This document shows positions 19,657 to 29,021 of a stretch of 64,000 nt of DNA, in pieces (the first letter of the stretch is position 1; each line of letters begins with the position of its first letter). Position numbers and translations under genes: made by a program. Location of the stretch: the NCBI GenBank assembly GCA_947492925.1, contig CANLOQ010000001.1, positions 620,001-684,000 of the forward strand, written 5' to 3'. The notes under the pieces were generated by a model that was not told the origin of the DNA, ran no database searches, and worked only from the letters and a program-made list of their open reading frames with translations. The DNA is from an uncultured Sulfitobacter sp. (GTDB taxonomy: Bacteria; Pseudomonadota; Alphaproteobacteria; Rhodobacterales; Rhodobacteraceae).

Positions 19657-20142
19657 TTACGACTTAATCAGATAACTCTCTGTGAACCAATGTTCTTCAA
19701 GGTTGGAACCATCTCCGATCCGGTCGATCACGGCAAAAAGGCCGGGGTCCGCAAGCGGCGTCAATACCCCATGCCATGTCCCGCGGTGGAAGTTGATCCC
19801 CTGCCCCGGTTCTGTGACAAACGCCTGCGGCGCGTCGGGCACGCCGTTGCGGTCGCCGGCCACAACGACAAGGAAAGGGTCAAGCGTCATAGGGATAAAG
19901 GCCTGACTGCCCAACGGATGCCGCTCCATCATGTCAAGCGTCAAAGGTAAGGTCGCCGCTTCACTTTGAAAGATGCTGATACCGGCACGCCCGTCGGCAA
20001 ACTCAAGCTGCGCAAGATCGTGAAACCGTCCGCATTTGCCCTGATTGATGCGTTTGTCGGGCTGCCCGTCTGCGACAATCACATCGCCATAGGGTGCGAA
20101 ATCCGCGGCGGTCAAAGGCTGGGTCTGAATGCATATTGTCAT
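19657..20142 (-). CDS. allA: Ureidoglycolate lyase
   Basis: AllA cleaves ureidoglycolate to glyoxylate and urea at the end of purine/allantoin breakdown. The 161-residue cupin-like product shows family features: FAPYGDVI near the start, HPLGSQAFIPM, a LVVVAGD strand and NFHRGTWHGVL with metal-type histidines. I chose ATG 20142 (MTICIQTQPL), which gives the usual family length; an ATG six codons upstream is also open. No other allantoin or urea-cycle genes are in the window, so this copy is an orphan downstream of the ctpA terminator. Confidence 0.88.
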   Translation of the reverse strand: MTICIQTQPLTAADFAPYGDVIVADGQPDKRINQGKCGRFHDLAQLEFADGRAGISIFQSEAATLPLTLDMMERHPLGSQAFIPMTLDPFLVVVAGDRNGVPDAPQAFVTEPGQGINFHRGTWHGVLTPLADPGLFAVIDRIGDGSNLEEHWFTESYLIKS

Positions 20143-20239
20143 GCCGGGACTGTTCCGCAATTTCGTGCAGGTGGCAATGGTTGCCCGCGTTCAAAACGGG
20201 CTTCGGTTCGTCCGACGCCGCTTGGCGGATGCGCAACGC

Positions 20240-20273
20240 AAAAGGGCAGCGGAAACAATTGTCCGCTGCCCTT
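20240..20273 (-). terminator. Strong rho-independent terminator after ctpA
   Basis: A perfect 12-bp stem, AAGGGCAGCGGA (20242-20253) with TCCGCTGCCCTT (20262-20273), and an 8-base loop. In the minus direction it is followed by TTTT. It lies just downstream of the ctpA stop and separates the gpmI-envC-ctpA operon from allA. Confidence 0.9.
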
Positions 20274-20294
20274 GATGTCACATCAGATTTTGCA

Positions 20295-21644
20295 TCACTC
20301 TTCGTCAGAGGTTCCCAGTGCGGACAAACCCTTAAGAATATCAATGGCATATGCCAGCTGATAGTCCTCTTCGCGCAGCTCAGCTGCTTTCTCGGCCTTG
20401 GCGCGGTCTTCCATGATTTGCTTGATCTGATCATCTGTCAGGCTGTCATTGTTCAGGCTGCCACGCAAATCCGCCTCTGACCGCAGGGGGCGTGCGACCG
20501 TATCCTCGTCCTCGCTTTCGGGTGTCGCGGGGGGCTGTGCCACAACGATGTCCGGGGATACACCCAGCGCCTGAATGGAACGGCCCGACGGTGTGTAATA
20601 GCGTGCCGTTGTCAGGCGCATCGCACCGCTGCCGCGCAGGGGCATGACAGTCTGCACAGATCCTTTGCCAAAGCTCTTTGTCCCGACAACAATCGCACGT
20701 CGGTGATCCTGCAGGGCACCCGCGACAATTTCCGATGCGGAAGCAGAGCCACCGTTGATCAGGACAACCATCGGTTTGCCGTTGATCAGATCACCCGCCT
20801 TGGCGTTCACGCGGTCGCCATCGGCCAGCTCACGGCCACGGGTGCTGACGATTTCGCCCTTTTCAAGGAAGGCATCGGACACGGCGATCGCCTGGTTCAG
20901 CAGGCCACCGGGGTTGTTGCGCATGTCCAGCACGACACCGTTGATGTTGTCCAAGCCACCCGCTTCCTCGACCAGCTTTTCGAGGTTTTCTTTCATCTTC
21001 GGGTATGTCTGTTCGTTAAAGGTGGTCAGGCGCAACACGACTGTATCGCCCTCGGTCCGCGCGCGCACCGCAGTCAGCTGGATCGTGTCGCGCACGATTG
21101 ATACGTCAAACGGTTCCTGTTCGCCCTCGCGCACGACCGTGATCACGATCTCTGAGCCAACCGGCCCCCGCATGAGTTCAACCGCTTCGTCCAGCACAAG
21201 ACCCAGCAGGCTCTCGCCATCCACGTGGGTGATGAAATCACCGGCTTCAATTCCGGCCTCCGCTGCAGGTGTGCCATCAATGGGCGAGACGACTTTGACA
21301 AAGCCCTCTTCCTGCGTGACCTCAATCCCCAGACCGCCAAATTCACCGCGCGTCTGTTCGCGCATCTTCGCGGCATCCTTGGGCGACAAGTAGCTTGAGT
21401 GCGGATCAAGCGACGTCAGCATGCCGTTGATGGCCGCCTCGATCAGCTCACTGCTATCGGTCTCTTCGACGTACTGTGCGCGGATACGCTCAAAGATGTC
21501 TCCGAACAGGTCCAGTTGCTCGTACACATTTTCGGTCTTGGCGCTTTCCTGCGCCAGCAGGGGTGCTGCGATCTGGGTCGTGGCGACCACGCCCATGATC
21601 GTACCGCCCACGGCGGCCATGATAAATTTCTTCATATTTTTCAT
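20295..21644 (-). CDS. ctpA: Carboxy-terminal processing protease, S41 family
   Basis: A 449-residue periplasmic serine protease. An N-terminal membrane/signal segment (residues ~8-30) is followed by a PDZ domain (~95-180) that binds C-terminal tails, and an S41 domain with the Ser302/Lys327 dyad in GGSASASEI and SFGKGSVQ, spaced 25 residues as in Prc/Tsp. The C-terminal ~80 residues are acidic and variable. Overlaps the envC-like gene by ATGA. The gpmI-envC-ctpA order suggests joint action on the cell wall; Ctp proteases control peptidoglycan hydrolases in other bacteria. Confidence 0.94.
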   Translation of the reverse strand: MKNMKKFIMAAVGGTIMGVVATTQIAAPLLAQESAKTENVYEQLDLFGDIFERIRAQYVEETDSSELIEAAINGMLTSLDPHSSYLSPKDAAKMREQTRGEFGGLGIEVTQEEGFVKVVSPIDGTPAAEAGIEAGDFITHVDGESLLGLVLDEAVELMRGPVGSEIVITVVREGEQEPFDVSIVRDTIQLTAVRARTEGDTVVLRLTTFNEQTYPKMKENLEKLVEEAGGLDNINGVVLDMRNNPGGLLNQAIAVSDAFLEKGEIVSTRGRELADGDRVNAKAGDLINGKPMVVLINGGSASASEIVAGALQDHRRAIVVGTKSFGKGSVQTVMPLRGSGAMRLTTARYYTPSGRSIQALGVSPDIVVAQPPATPESEDEDTVARPLRSEADLRGSLNNDSLTDDQIKQIMEDRAKAEKAAELREEDYQLAYAIDILKGLSALGTSDEE

Positions 21645-22789
21645 CCATCCTCATCCGTGCGAAACCAGATTTCCGGGTTCTGCGGGGTGTTGTCCTGTCT
21701 TACCTCTATATAGAGCGTTTCTGAACGCTCTGTGCCAGCCCCTTCACGAAGGGGTGACAAAAGAGCGCCGTCCGATGTGCCGGTTCCGGGCAATGCGCCG
21801 CCCATAAGTCCGACGGGTGTGCCCTCGGCAATGACCTGCCCTGCCTCACCGTACACGACCTCAAGCCCCGCAAATACAAACAACGTGCTGGCCAGTGGCT
21901 CCAATATCACCACATTCCCAAAATCCAACAGCGGACCTGTGTAACGGATCGTCGCGGCAGTGGGCGTGGTGACGATTGCACCCGGACGGGTGGCCAGGAT
22001 CATTCCTGGGCGGGACACGCCTGCGGCGTCCGCTTCGCCCGCACGGCGCAGGATCAGCCCCTGTGCTGGCAAGGGCAGCGCGCCAATTTGCCCGTTCAGC
22101 GTGGTAGGCGCCGGCGCGAACTCCTCTGTGATGATCTCCGACAGGCCGCTGGCAAAGCCCTGAAGCGTTTCGGTTGACGCGATCAGAATACCGGTGCGCA
22201 CGGGGTCAGCGGTGAAGCGCATGGGCAGATCGGTCCGGTTCGCCATCGCCTGATTTAGCGCCGTCCGCGCGGCCTGTACTTCTGTCAGACCGTCCTGCAA
22301 CCGCGCTGCCGCATCCGCTTGCAAACCGCGCAACATACGCACGCTTTCCAGATCACCGCGCAGCGCATCGGCACGCCGGTTCAGCGCAGGCGTCAGTTCT
22401 GCCAGCAACATACCACCCCGCGCCGTTCCAAGCGGACCGTCGGGGTGCAACAGCATCACCGGAGAGGGTGCCCCCCCCATGCTTTGCAGAACACCCAACA
22501 AATCAGCAACTTCATCTTCGCGCGATTGCAGGCTCCGGGTCAGCTGAGCTTCGCTGATAGCGGCCTGCCGCAAGCCCGCGCGCATCGCCCCGAGACCGGT
22601 CTCGAACGCCTGAATGGTCTCTGTCAGCGCGCGCACCCGGTTGCGCGCACCGTCCGCACGGTCCAGCATCTGTGAAGCTTCATCCAGCGCATCTGCGGCT
22701 AGGCGGGCCTGTTCAGCGGCTTCCGATTGTGCAGCACCCGTGTTTGCCCACACACCAAGAACAAGGGCAATGGAACACAACAGTCTCAT
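21641..22789 (-). CDS. EnvC-like murein hydrolase activator (degenerate M23/LytM domain)
   Basis: A 382-residue exported protein. It has a signal peptide ([21 protein letters not shown]), a long coiled-coil region (residues ~20-210) and a C-terminal LytM/M23-like beta domain (YTGPLLDFGNVVILEPLASTLFVFAGLE). The usual zinc ligands of active M23 peptidases are missing, as in EnvC, which activates amidases rather than cutting peptidoglycan itself. Translationally coupled to gpmI upstream and ctpA downstream by 4-base overlaps. A role in septal peptidoglycan splitting is inferred from the family. Confidence 0.88.
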   Translation of the reverse strand: MRLLCSIALVLGVWANTGAAQSEAAEQARLAADALDEASQMLDRADGARNRVRALTETIQAFETGLGAMRAGLRQAAISEAQLTRSLQSREDEVADLLGVLQSMGGAPSPVMLLHPDGPLGTARGGMLLAELTPALNRRADALRGDLESVRMLRGLQADAAARLQDGLTEVQAARTALNQAMANRTDLPMRFTADPVRTGILIASTETLQGFASGLSEIITEEFAPAPTTLNGQIGALPLPAQGLILRRAGEADAAGVSRPGMILATRPGAIVTTPTAATIRYTGPLLDFGNVVILEPLASTLFVFAGLEVVYGEAGQVIAEGTPVGLMGGALPGTGTSDGALLSPLREGAGTERSETLYIEVRQDNTPQNPEIWFRTDEDG

Positions 22790-24303
22790 AACACGAGGGT
22801 CTCACCCGTCATTTCATCGGGTTGAGCCATGCCCATCAGCGCCAGCAACGTCGGTGCCAGATCGGCCAGACGCCCATCCCGCAGCCTTGCCCCTTCCGGT
22901 CCGCCGACCAAAATCACGGGCACGGGGTTAAGCGTATGCGCCGTATGCGCGCCCCCTGTTTCAGGGTCGATCATCATCTCGCAATTGCCATGGTCAGCAG
23001 TGACGATCATAGCACCACCTGCTTGCTCAAGTGCGTTCAGCACGCGACCAAGCCCTTTGTCGACGGCCTCGCAGGCCTTGATCGCAGCATCCAGATCGCC
23101 GGTATGGCCGACCATGTCGGGGTTGGCGTAGTTCACGACAATCAGGTCATAGCCATCTTCGATGGCACCAACGAAACGATCAGTCACCTCGCCGGAGGAC
23201 ATCTCTGGCTGCAAATCATAGGTGGCAACATCAGGCGATTTCGGCATAAAGCGGTCTTCGCCCATTGCCGGTTCTTCCTCTCCCCCGTTCAGAAAAAACG
23301 TCACGTGGGGATATTTCTCGGTCTCGGCCAGACGGAACTGTCGACGCCCGTGTTTTGCCACCCAAGCCCCAAGTGTGTTGGGCAGGTCAGGTTTGTGGTA
23401 CATCGTGGTCATGTATCTGGCATGCGCTTCAGAATATTGCGCCATGCCCATCAACGCCGCCCAATCGGGTCGAGTACCGGCGTCATAGGCGTCAAAGTCG
23501 GGATCACCCAAGGCCGCCATGATCTCGCGCGCGCGGTCAGCGCGGAAGTTCAGGCAAAAGAAGCCGTCGCCGTTTTTAGCACCGCCATAGCCGCTCAGGA
23601 CCGTTGGTTGAATGAACTCATCATCCTCGCCACGCACGTAGGCTGCACCGATTGCGCTTTGCGCGCTGTCTGCGGTCAAGCCGTCGCCGTGAAGTATCGC
23701 GCACGTGGCCTTCTCAACCCGGTCCCAACGGTTGTCACGGTCCATTGCGTAGTAGCGACCGCAGAGCGTCCCGATCTGTGCATTTTTGGGCAAGGCAGCC
23801 GCGAGCGCCTCAAAATACCCTTCAGCAGAGCGCGGAGCGACATCGCGTCCGTCCGTCAACGCGTGGATCACCACCGGCACACCCGATGCATCCAGCGCTT
23901 TCACCGCCGCAACCATATGATTGAGATGACCGTGCACACCGCCGTCAGAGACAACGCCCATCAAATGCGCCGCGCCACCACTTTTTTGCATGGCTTCAAT
24001 GAAATCCTGCAGCGGCGGGTTGTGGGCAAAGTCGCCTTGCTCAATCGCCAGATCAATCTGGCCAAGGTCCATTGCCACAACACGCCCCGCACCAATGTTT
24101 GTATGGCCCACTTCGGAATTGCCCATCTGCCCGCGCGGCAGGCCAACGTCCGGCCCGTGCGTGATCAGTTCCGCCTTTGGGCCCTTCTGCATGATCCTGT
24201 CCAAGTTCGGCGTGTCGGCCAGCAGCGGCGCGTTGCCCTTACGTGTCGTGCTCAGGCCCCAACCGTCCAGAATGCACAGAACCACGGGTTTGGGGACGCT
24301 CAT
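22786..24303 (-). CDS. gpmI: 2,3-bisphosphoglycerate-independent phosphoglycerate mutase
   Basis: GpmI interconverts 3- and 2-phosphoglycerate in glycolysis/gluconeogenesis using two Mn2+ ions and a phosphoserine intermediate. The 505-residue product has LDGWG with metal ligand D13, the catalytic serine S63 in [10 protein letters not shown], and the late VTADHGNCE motif. Start MSVPKPVVL at 24303 follows GGAG and gives the normal length; the extension to 24366 is ignored. First gene of the gpmI-envC-ctpA operon. Confidence 0.96.
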   Translation of the reverse strand: MSVPKPVVLCILDGWGLSTTRKGNAPLLADTPNLDRIMQKGPKAELITHGPDVGLPRGQMGNSEVGHTNIGAGRVVAMDLGQIDLAIEQGDFAHNPPLQDFIEAMQKSGGAAHLMGVVSDGGVHGHLNHMVAAVKALDASGVPVVIHALTDGRDVAPRSAEGYFEALAAALPKNAQIGTLCGRYYAMDRDNRWDRVEKATCAILHGDGLTADSAQSAIGAAYVRGEDDEFIQPTVLSGYGGAKNGDGFFCLNFRADRAREIMAALGDPDFDAYDAGTRPDWAALMGMAQYSEAHARYMTTMYHKPDLPNTLGAWVAKHGRRQFRLAETEKYPHVTFFLNGGEEEPAMGEDRFMPKSPDVATYDLQPEMSSGEVTDRFVGAIEDGYDLIVVNYANPDMVGHTGDLDAAIKACEAVDKGLGRVLNALEQAGGAMIVTADHGNCEMMIDPETGGAHTAHTLNPVPVILVGGPEGARLRDGRLADLAPTLLALMGMAQPDEMTGETLVL

Positions 24304-24474
24304 CTTGCCTGCTCCATCTTTGTTTTGTGCCCTTTTAGCGGCTTCAGGCCGCCGCGTGAACCGCATATCCGCCTTTGTGTGGCGGCCATTGCGGCATGCG
24401 CGTCCTGCCTCTTGCCGCGCGCACGGGCTTTGGGCATAACGCAGTCAGACCAATGCCCCAGCCAAGGACATCCC

Positions 24475-24654
24475 ATGAGCCAGCCCGCGCCAGAGACCCG
24501 GATTGTGAACACCTATCGTATCGCCTGTGACGGCGGCGAAGGCGCGCTGGGCCATCCTCGCGTCTGGTTGCAGATTCCCAAGGACACCGGCTTTGTCGAA
24601 TGTGGCTATTGCGACTGCAAATTCGTGCACGCGGATTTTGAAGGCAAAGTCTGA
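24475..24654 (+). CDS. Small zinc-finger (CHCC-type) protein
   Basis: A 59-residue protein, [20 protein letters not shown] onward, with C18, H27, C43 and C46 in the CHCC zinc-finger arrangement related to the mitochondrial complex I subunit NDUFS6, found as small stand-alone proteins in alphaproteobacteria. It probably binds one zinc. A complex I assembly or stability role is known for the eukaryotic homologue; for this bacterial version it is inference. Transcribed divergently from gpmI. Confidence 0.85.
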   Translation: MSQPAPETRIVNTYRIACDGGEGALGHPRVWLQIPKDTGFVECGYCDCKFVHADFEGKV

Positions 24655-24848
24655 GGCTGACAAACGCAGGCCACGCGCCTGAGGTGGCCGTTGCTGTGAG
24701 TTGTATTGGAAAGATGAAGCCGGGGCGTTGGCGCGCCGCATCTTGTTGTAGCATCCGGTAGAAACCATTGCGATATTGGCGCTGATCCTGACTGGCAGCC
24801 TTCCGGTCTTCGTGGCAAAAGGAGGGTGGCGGACAAAGGAGAACGCAA

Positions 24849-27641
24849 ATGGCATTCGGCAAGGGTCATCACCTGCACTTAATCGATGGTTCCGCATTCA
24901 TCTTTCGCGCCTATCACGCGCTGCCGCCGCTGACGCGCAAATCTGATGGCCTGCCCATCGGTGCGGTCTCGGGCTTTTGCAACATGCTGCAACGCTATGT
25001 CGAGGGAAACACCGGGCCGGATGCGCCCACCCATGTGGCGGTGATTTTCGACAAGGGCAGTCACACTTTTCGCAACGATATGTACGATCAGTACAAAGCC
25101 AACCGGGAGGCGATGCCCGAGGATTTGCGCCCGCAGATACCGCTGACGCGGGAGGCGACTGCCGCGTTCAATATCGCCTGCGAGGAAAAGGAAGGCTTTG
25201 AGGCCGACGACATCATCGCAACGCTGGCCGTTCAGGCGCGCGCGGCGGGCGGGCGCTGTACCATCATCAGTTCGGACAAGGACCTGATGCAGCTGGTGGG
25301 CGACGGGGTTGAGATGTTCGACGCCATGAAGAACAACCGCATCGACCGGGAGGGAGTGTTCGAAAAATTCGGCGTCTATCCTGAGCGTGTCGTCGACGTG
25401 CAGGCGCTGGCGGGCGATTCTGTAGACAACGTGCCGGGCGCGCCGGGGATCGGGATCAAGACGGCGGCTTTGTTGATCAATGAATACGGCGATCTGGACG
25501 CACTGCTGGAACGCGCGGGCGAGATCAAACAGCCCAAGCGGCGCGAGACATTGATCGAGCATGCCGAGCAGATCAGGCTATCGCGCAAGCTGGTGCTGCT
25601 GGACGAGAATACTCCGCTGGACTTCACGCTGGACGATCTGGAGGTGCGCGAGCCGGACCCCGACAAACTGTTGTCCTTTCTGGCGGAAATGGAGTTTCGG
25701 ACGCTGACCAAGCGGATCGCAGATGCGCTGGATGCCGAAATGCCGCAGATCGAGGATACGCCGCCCGCACCGGACGCGCCCGAGATCGCGGATGTGCCCT
25801 TTGACCGGGAAGCATATGAGCAGGTCGGCGACAGCGACGCCCTGCAGCGCTGGATCGACGCGATTTACGAGGTCGGCTATGTCGCCGTCGATACGGAGAC
25901 CACCGGCCTGAACGAGATGACCGCCGAACTGGTGGGCATCTCGCTTGCGACTGAACCGGGCAAGGCGTGCTACGTCCCGCTTATCCACAAGGCGAGCGGA
26001 TCGGACGACCTTTTCGGCTCTGACGAGCTGGCCACAGGGCAAATGAAGACCGAAGACGTGCTGAAGATGCTGACGCCGATGTTGGAGGATCCTGCGATCC
26101 TGAAGATCGGGCAGAACATGAAATACGACGCCAAGATTTTTGCACAGATCGGTATCACTGTCGCGCCGTTCGACGATACGATGCTGATGTCCTACGCCCA
26201 GCACGCGGGCCTGCACAATCACGGCATGGACACGCTGTCGGAGCGGTATCTGAACCACACGCCTATTCCGATCAAACCGCTCTTGGGATCTGGCAAGTCG
26301 ATGATTACCTTCGACAAAGTGCCGCTAGCGGATGCAACTCCTTACGCAGCCGAAGATGCAGATATTACACTTAGGCTTTGGCAATTCCTCAAGCTACAAC
26401 TTCACAGCACGCAGGTGACCAAGGTTTACGAAACGCTGGAGCGTCCACTGGTGCCGGTGCTGGCGCAGATGGAGCGGTCGGGCATCAAGGTGGACCGTGA
26501 CACGCTGAGCCGGATGTCAAACGCGTTTGCGCAAAAGATGGCGGGGCTGGAGGATGAGCTTTACGAACTGGCAGGCCGCAAATTCAACGTGGGTTCGCCT
26601 GCGCAGGTGGGCGAAATTCTGTTCGACGAAATGGGCCTTGAGGGCGGCAAGAAAGGCAAAACCGGCAAATACGCCACTGGCGCGGATGTGCTGGAAGATT
26701 TGGCGACAGAACATGAGCTACCCGCCCGCGTGCTGGACTGGCGACAGCTCAGCAAACTGAAGTCCACCTACACGGATGCGCTTCAGGATCACATCAACGC
26801 CGATACAGGCCGGGTTCATACGTCATATTCCATTGCCGGCGCTTCCACCGGGCGGCTCGCCTCAACCGATCCAAACCTGCAGAACATTCCGATCCGGACC
26901 GAAGAAGGACGCCGCATTCGCGAGGCCTTCGTCGCCGAGGAGGGCAAAGCACTAGTAGCTTTGGATTACAGCCAGATCGAGTTGCGTATTTTGGCGCATA
27001 TTGCGGATATTCCGGCGCTCAAAGATGCATTTGCGCGGGGCGACGATATTCACGCAATGACGGCCTCCGAGATGTTCGATGTGCCGATGGACGAGATGAC
27101 CCCGGAAGTGCGGCGGCGGGCCAAAGCGATCAACTTTGGTGTGATTTACGGTATTTCTGGCTTTGGTCTGGCGCGCAATCTACGTATCCCGAGGTCCGAG
27201 GCACAGGGATTTATCGACCGGTATTTTGAGCGGTTCCCGGGCATACGCGCATATATGGACGACACCAAGAAGTTCGCCAAGGAACACGGCTTTGTGCAGA
27301 CCTTGTTCGGGCGGAAGATCCACACACCCGAGATTGCGTCAAAGGGTCCGCGTGCGGGATTTGCTGCGCGTGCCGCGATCAACGCGCCCATCCAAGGCAC
27401 CGCCGCAGATGTGATCAGGCGCGCGATGATCCGGATGCCGGACGCGATTGCCGGTCTGCCTGCGACCATGCTTTTACAAGTACATGATGAGTTGCTGTTC
27501 GAGGTCGAGAAGGGGAGCGAGGAGAAGCTGATCGACGCGGCACGCGAAGTTATGGAAAACGCCAATGATCCTGTGGTGAAGTTGGATGTGAAGCTGACGG
27601 TTGACGCGGGGATCGGGGCGAACTGGGCTGAAGCGCATTAA
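24849..27641 (+). CDS. polA: DNA polymerase I
   Basis: A 930-residue enzyme for Okazaki fragment processing and repair. Domains in order: 5'-3' exonuclease (residues ~1-290, HLIDGSAFIFRAYHALPPL), proofreading 3'-5' exonuclease with its acidic residues kept (VDTETTGL, QNMKYD, AAEDADITLRL), and family A polymerase (~540-930) with ALDYSQIELRILAHI, the O-helix region RRRAKAINFGVIYGISGFGL and QVHDELLFEV. Ribosome site AAAGGAGAAC precedes ATG 24849. All three activities look intact. A palindromic repeat follows the stop. Confidence 0.97.
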   Translation: MAFGKGHHLHLIDGSAFIFRAYHALPPLTRKSDGLPIGAVSGFCNMLQRYVEGNTGPDAPTHVAVIFDKGSHTFRNDMYDQYKANREAMPEDLRPQIPLTREATAAFNIACEEKEGFEADDIIATLAVQARAAGGRCTIISSDKDLMQLVGDGVEMFDAMKNNRIDREGVFEKFGVYPERVVDVQALAGDSVDNVPGAPGIGIKTAALLINEYGDLDALLERAGEIKQPKRRETLIEHAEQIRLSRKLVLLDENTPLDFTLDDLEVREPDPDKLLSFLAEMEFRTLTKRIADALDAEMPQIEDTPPAPDAPEIADVPFDREAYEQVGDSDALQRWIDAIYEVGYVAVDTETTGLNEMTAELVGISLATEPGKACYVPLIHKASGSDDLFGSDELATGQMKTEDVLKMLTPMLEDPAILKIGQNMKYDAKIFAQIGITVAPFDDTMLMSYAQHAGLHNHGMDTLSERYLNHTPIPIKPLLGSGKSMITFDKVPLADATPYAAEDADITLRLWQFLKLQLHSTQVTKVYETLERPLVPVLAQMERSGIKVDRDTLSRMSNAFAQKMAGLEDELYELAGRKFNVGSPAQVGEILFDEMGLEGGKKGKTGKYATGADVLEDLATEHELPARVLDWRQLSKLKSTYTDALQDHINADTGRVHTSYSIAGASTGRLASTDPNLQNIPIRTEEGRRIREAFVAEEGKALVALDYSQIELRILAHIADIPALKDAFARGDDIHAMTASEMFDVPMDEMTPEVRRRAKAINFGVIYGISGFGLARNLRIPRSEAQGFIDRYFERFPGIRAYMDDTKKFAKEHGFVQTLFGRKIHTPEIASKGPRAGFAARAAINAPIQGTAADVIRRAMIRMPDAIAGLPATMLLQVHDELLFEVEKGSEEKLIDAAREVMENANDPVVKLDVKLTVDAGIGANWAEAH

Positions 27642-27646
27642 CGAAC

Positions 27647-27711
27647 GGGCGGGGCGAAGCCCCACCTTACTGCTTGGCGTCGTAAGGGGGGGCATTCTGC
27701 CCACCCCTAGC
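27647..27711. repeat. REP-like bipartite palindromic repeat, copy 1
   Basis: Two hairpin units in inverted orientation. The left unit contains GGGGCGAAGCCCC and ends in CCTTAC. The right unit starts with GTAAGG and folds as GGGCATTCTGCCC. They are separated by an 11-base spacer. The same design is found at 28094-28168. It may also act as the polA terminator. Confidence 0.6.
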
Positions 27712-27725
27712 GTGGGGAAAATACC

Positions 27726-28089
27726 TTGACGGCGTTGCAGACATGGGAAGACGTAAAGGACGCGGCATTTGCGCTGAACCTGCCGAAGGTCGAAGTGGCG
27801 GTAAGCTGGGGGAATGAGACCCTTAAGGCGCACGGCAAATTGTGGACGTGGTGGTCGCCCTATGTCGATGCCGCAATTTTCAAGGGAACCTTTGAGGAAC
27901 GCGAGATGCTGGTAGCGGCCGATCCCGACACTTTTCTGATCCATCCGCACTACGCCAAATTCGCCTGCCTGCTGGTCGCTGCCGGACGCATTGATGAATG
28001 CGTGGGCCAAAGCGCGCCTCATGCAAAGCTGGCGCGATATGGCCCCGAAACGGTTCCTGAAAGACTGGGACGCGCAGAACGGCGTCTGA
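27726..28089 (+). pseudogene. YjbR/MmcQ-family (CyaY-like) DNA-binding protein gene, frameshifted
   Basis: The TTG start at 27726 (MTALQTWEDVKDAAFALNLP) follows GGGGA. The product reads as a YjbR-family protein up to GRIDE. One extra base near 27999 then shifts the frame. Skipping it restores the normal family C-terminus, starting AWAKARLMQSWRDMAPKRFL and stopping at 28087-28089, for a ~120-residue protein. Without correction the frame runs on to 28289, through a repeat and into the GST gene, with no homology. Either a real recent mutation or a sequencing error. Members are small DNA-binding-like proteins of unknown role. Confidence 0.75.
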
Positions 28090-28093
28090 GACA

Positions 28094-28168
28094 GGCGGGG
28101 CGTCCGGGACGGACGCCTTACGGCACCACCCCCTCTGACGTAAGGTGGACGTTCCGTCCTCCCGCCCC
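28094..28168. repeat. REP-like bipartite palindromic repeat, copy 2
   Basis: Same architecture as copy 1: GGCGGGGC, a hairpin (GCGTCCGGGACGGACGC), CCTTACG, a 16-base centre, CGTAAGG, a second hairpin (GGACGTTCCGTCC), then CCCGCCCC. The two halves form a long imperfect inverted repeat of about 29 bases per arm. It lies between the YjbR-family gene and the GST gene. Confidence 0.6.
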
Positions 28169-28179
28169 ATTTCAACCTT

Positions 28180-28797
28180 ATGAAGCCGATCCTGTATTCC
28201 TTCCGCCGCTGCCCCTACGCGATGCGTGCGCGACTGGCGCTCGACGTCTCCGGCGTGCAGACAGAGCTGCGCGAGATCGTTTTGCGTGACAAGCCACAGG
28301 CGTTTCTGGAGGCTTCCCCAAGTGCAACAGTGCCTTGTCTTGTAGCAGAAAATCAGACCATTGATGAAAGCCTCGACATCATGCGCTGGGCGTTGGCGCA
28401 GAACGATCCGGACGGTTGGCTGGACATGCCCCACCTGGGCAACGACCTTATCGCGCGCTTTGACGGTCCGTTCAAAGCCGCACTGGACCGCACGAAATAT
28501 GCCAGCCGCTTTCCCGACGAAGACGCAACGGAACATCGCCGCATCGCAAGCGCCATGTTGCAGAACCTTGACACACAGTTACACGGGGACATCTTTGGCA
28601 AAGCGACCCTTGCAGACTACGCGATCCTGCCATTCGTGAGGCAATTTGCGATGATCGACAAAGACTGGTTTGATGCACAGGACTGGCCCGCGCTGCGCGA
28701 TTGGCTTGAGGCTTTTTTAGCGTCAGACCGACTGGCCCGAATTATGCCCAAGTACGCACAGTGGAAACCCGGTGACGCGCCGGTGTATTTTCCCTAG
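28180..28797 (+). CDS. Glutathione S-transferase family protein
   Basis: A 205-residue protein with an N-terminal thioredoxin-fold GST domain. RRCPYAMRARLAL gives a CPYA motif like glutaredoxin 2 and omega-class GSTs, followed by the glutathione-binding SATVPCLV and DESLDIMRW. A helical C-terminal domain follows (residues ~90-200). The cysteine suggests thiol-transfer or deglutathionylation rather than classic conjugation, which is inference. Its TAG stop overlaps the stop of the convergent DUF2798 gene (CTAG). Confidence 0.85.
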   Translation: MKPILYSFRRCPYAMRARLALDVSGVQTELREIVLRDKPQAFLEASPSATVPCLVAENQTIDESLDIMRWALAQNDPDGWLDMPHLGNDLIARFDGPFKAALDRTKYASRFPDEDATEHRRIASAMLQNLDTQLHGDIFGKATLADYAILPFVRQFAMIDKDWFDAQDWPALRDWLEAFLASDRLARIMPKYAQWKPGDAPVYFP

Positions 28798-29021
28798 TCC
28801 GCGCGCACGAGCTTTGCCACCAATCTGCGCGCCAGCGGTGCCACAACCAATACGGCTGGAAATGCGACAAGCCAGCTTGCGGTCCAGTTGCTAAGCCATA
28901 GCCCAACGAAAGCCTCGTTCAATCCGACCGCACGCAGGGTCGAGATGCCCGAAACAAGCAATGACATCAGCCCGGACAGAATAAAGCCAAAAGCAATTTG
29001 TGCGAACCGGGCGGGGATCAT
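28794..29021 (-). CDS. DUF2798 small membrane protein
   Basis: A 75-residue inner-membrane protein with two transmembrane helices (IAFGFILSGLMSLLVSGI and WLVAFPAVLVVAPLARRL), typical of DUF2798. The start at ATG 29021 overlaps the hyi stop by ATGA, so it is translated with hyi; a longer in-frame extension is rejected. Function unknown. Its stop codon shares CTAG with the convergent GST gene. Confidence 0.8.
   Translation of the reverse strand: MIPARFAQIAFGFILSGLMSLLVSGISTLRAVGLNEAFVGLWLSNWTASWLVAFPAVLVVAPLARRLVAKLVRAD

Noticed and set aside
22822-24654. 610-codon plus-strand frame
   Set aside because: It is antisense to gpmI; only its last 59 codons (from 24475) are a real gene, the zinc-finger protein.
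24669-24689. GGCCAC/GTGGCC hairpin after the zinc-finger gene as a terminator
   Set aside because: The six-base stem is followed by mixed sequence, not a T-run, so support is too weak.
27726-28289. A 187-codon intact gene
   Set aside because: The last ~95 codons have no family similarity, cross a repeat and enter the GST gene; a single-base frameshift explains it better.
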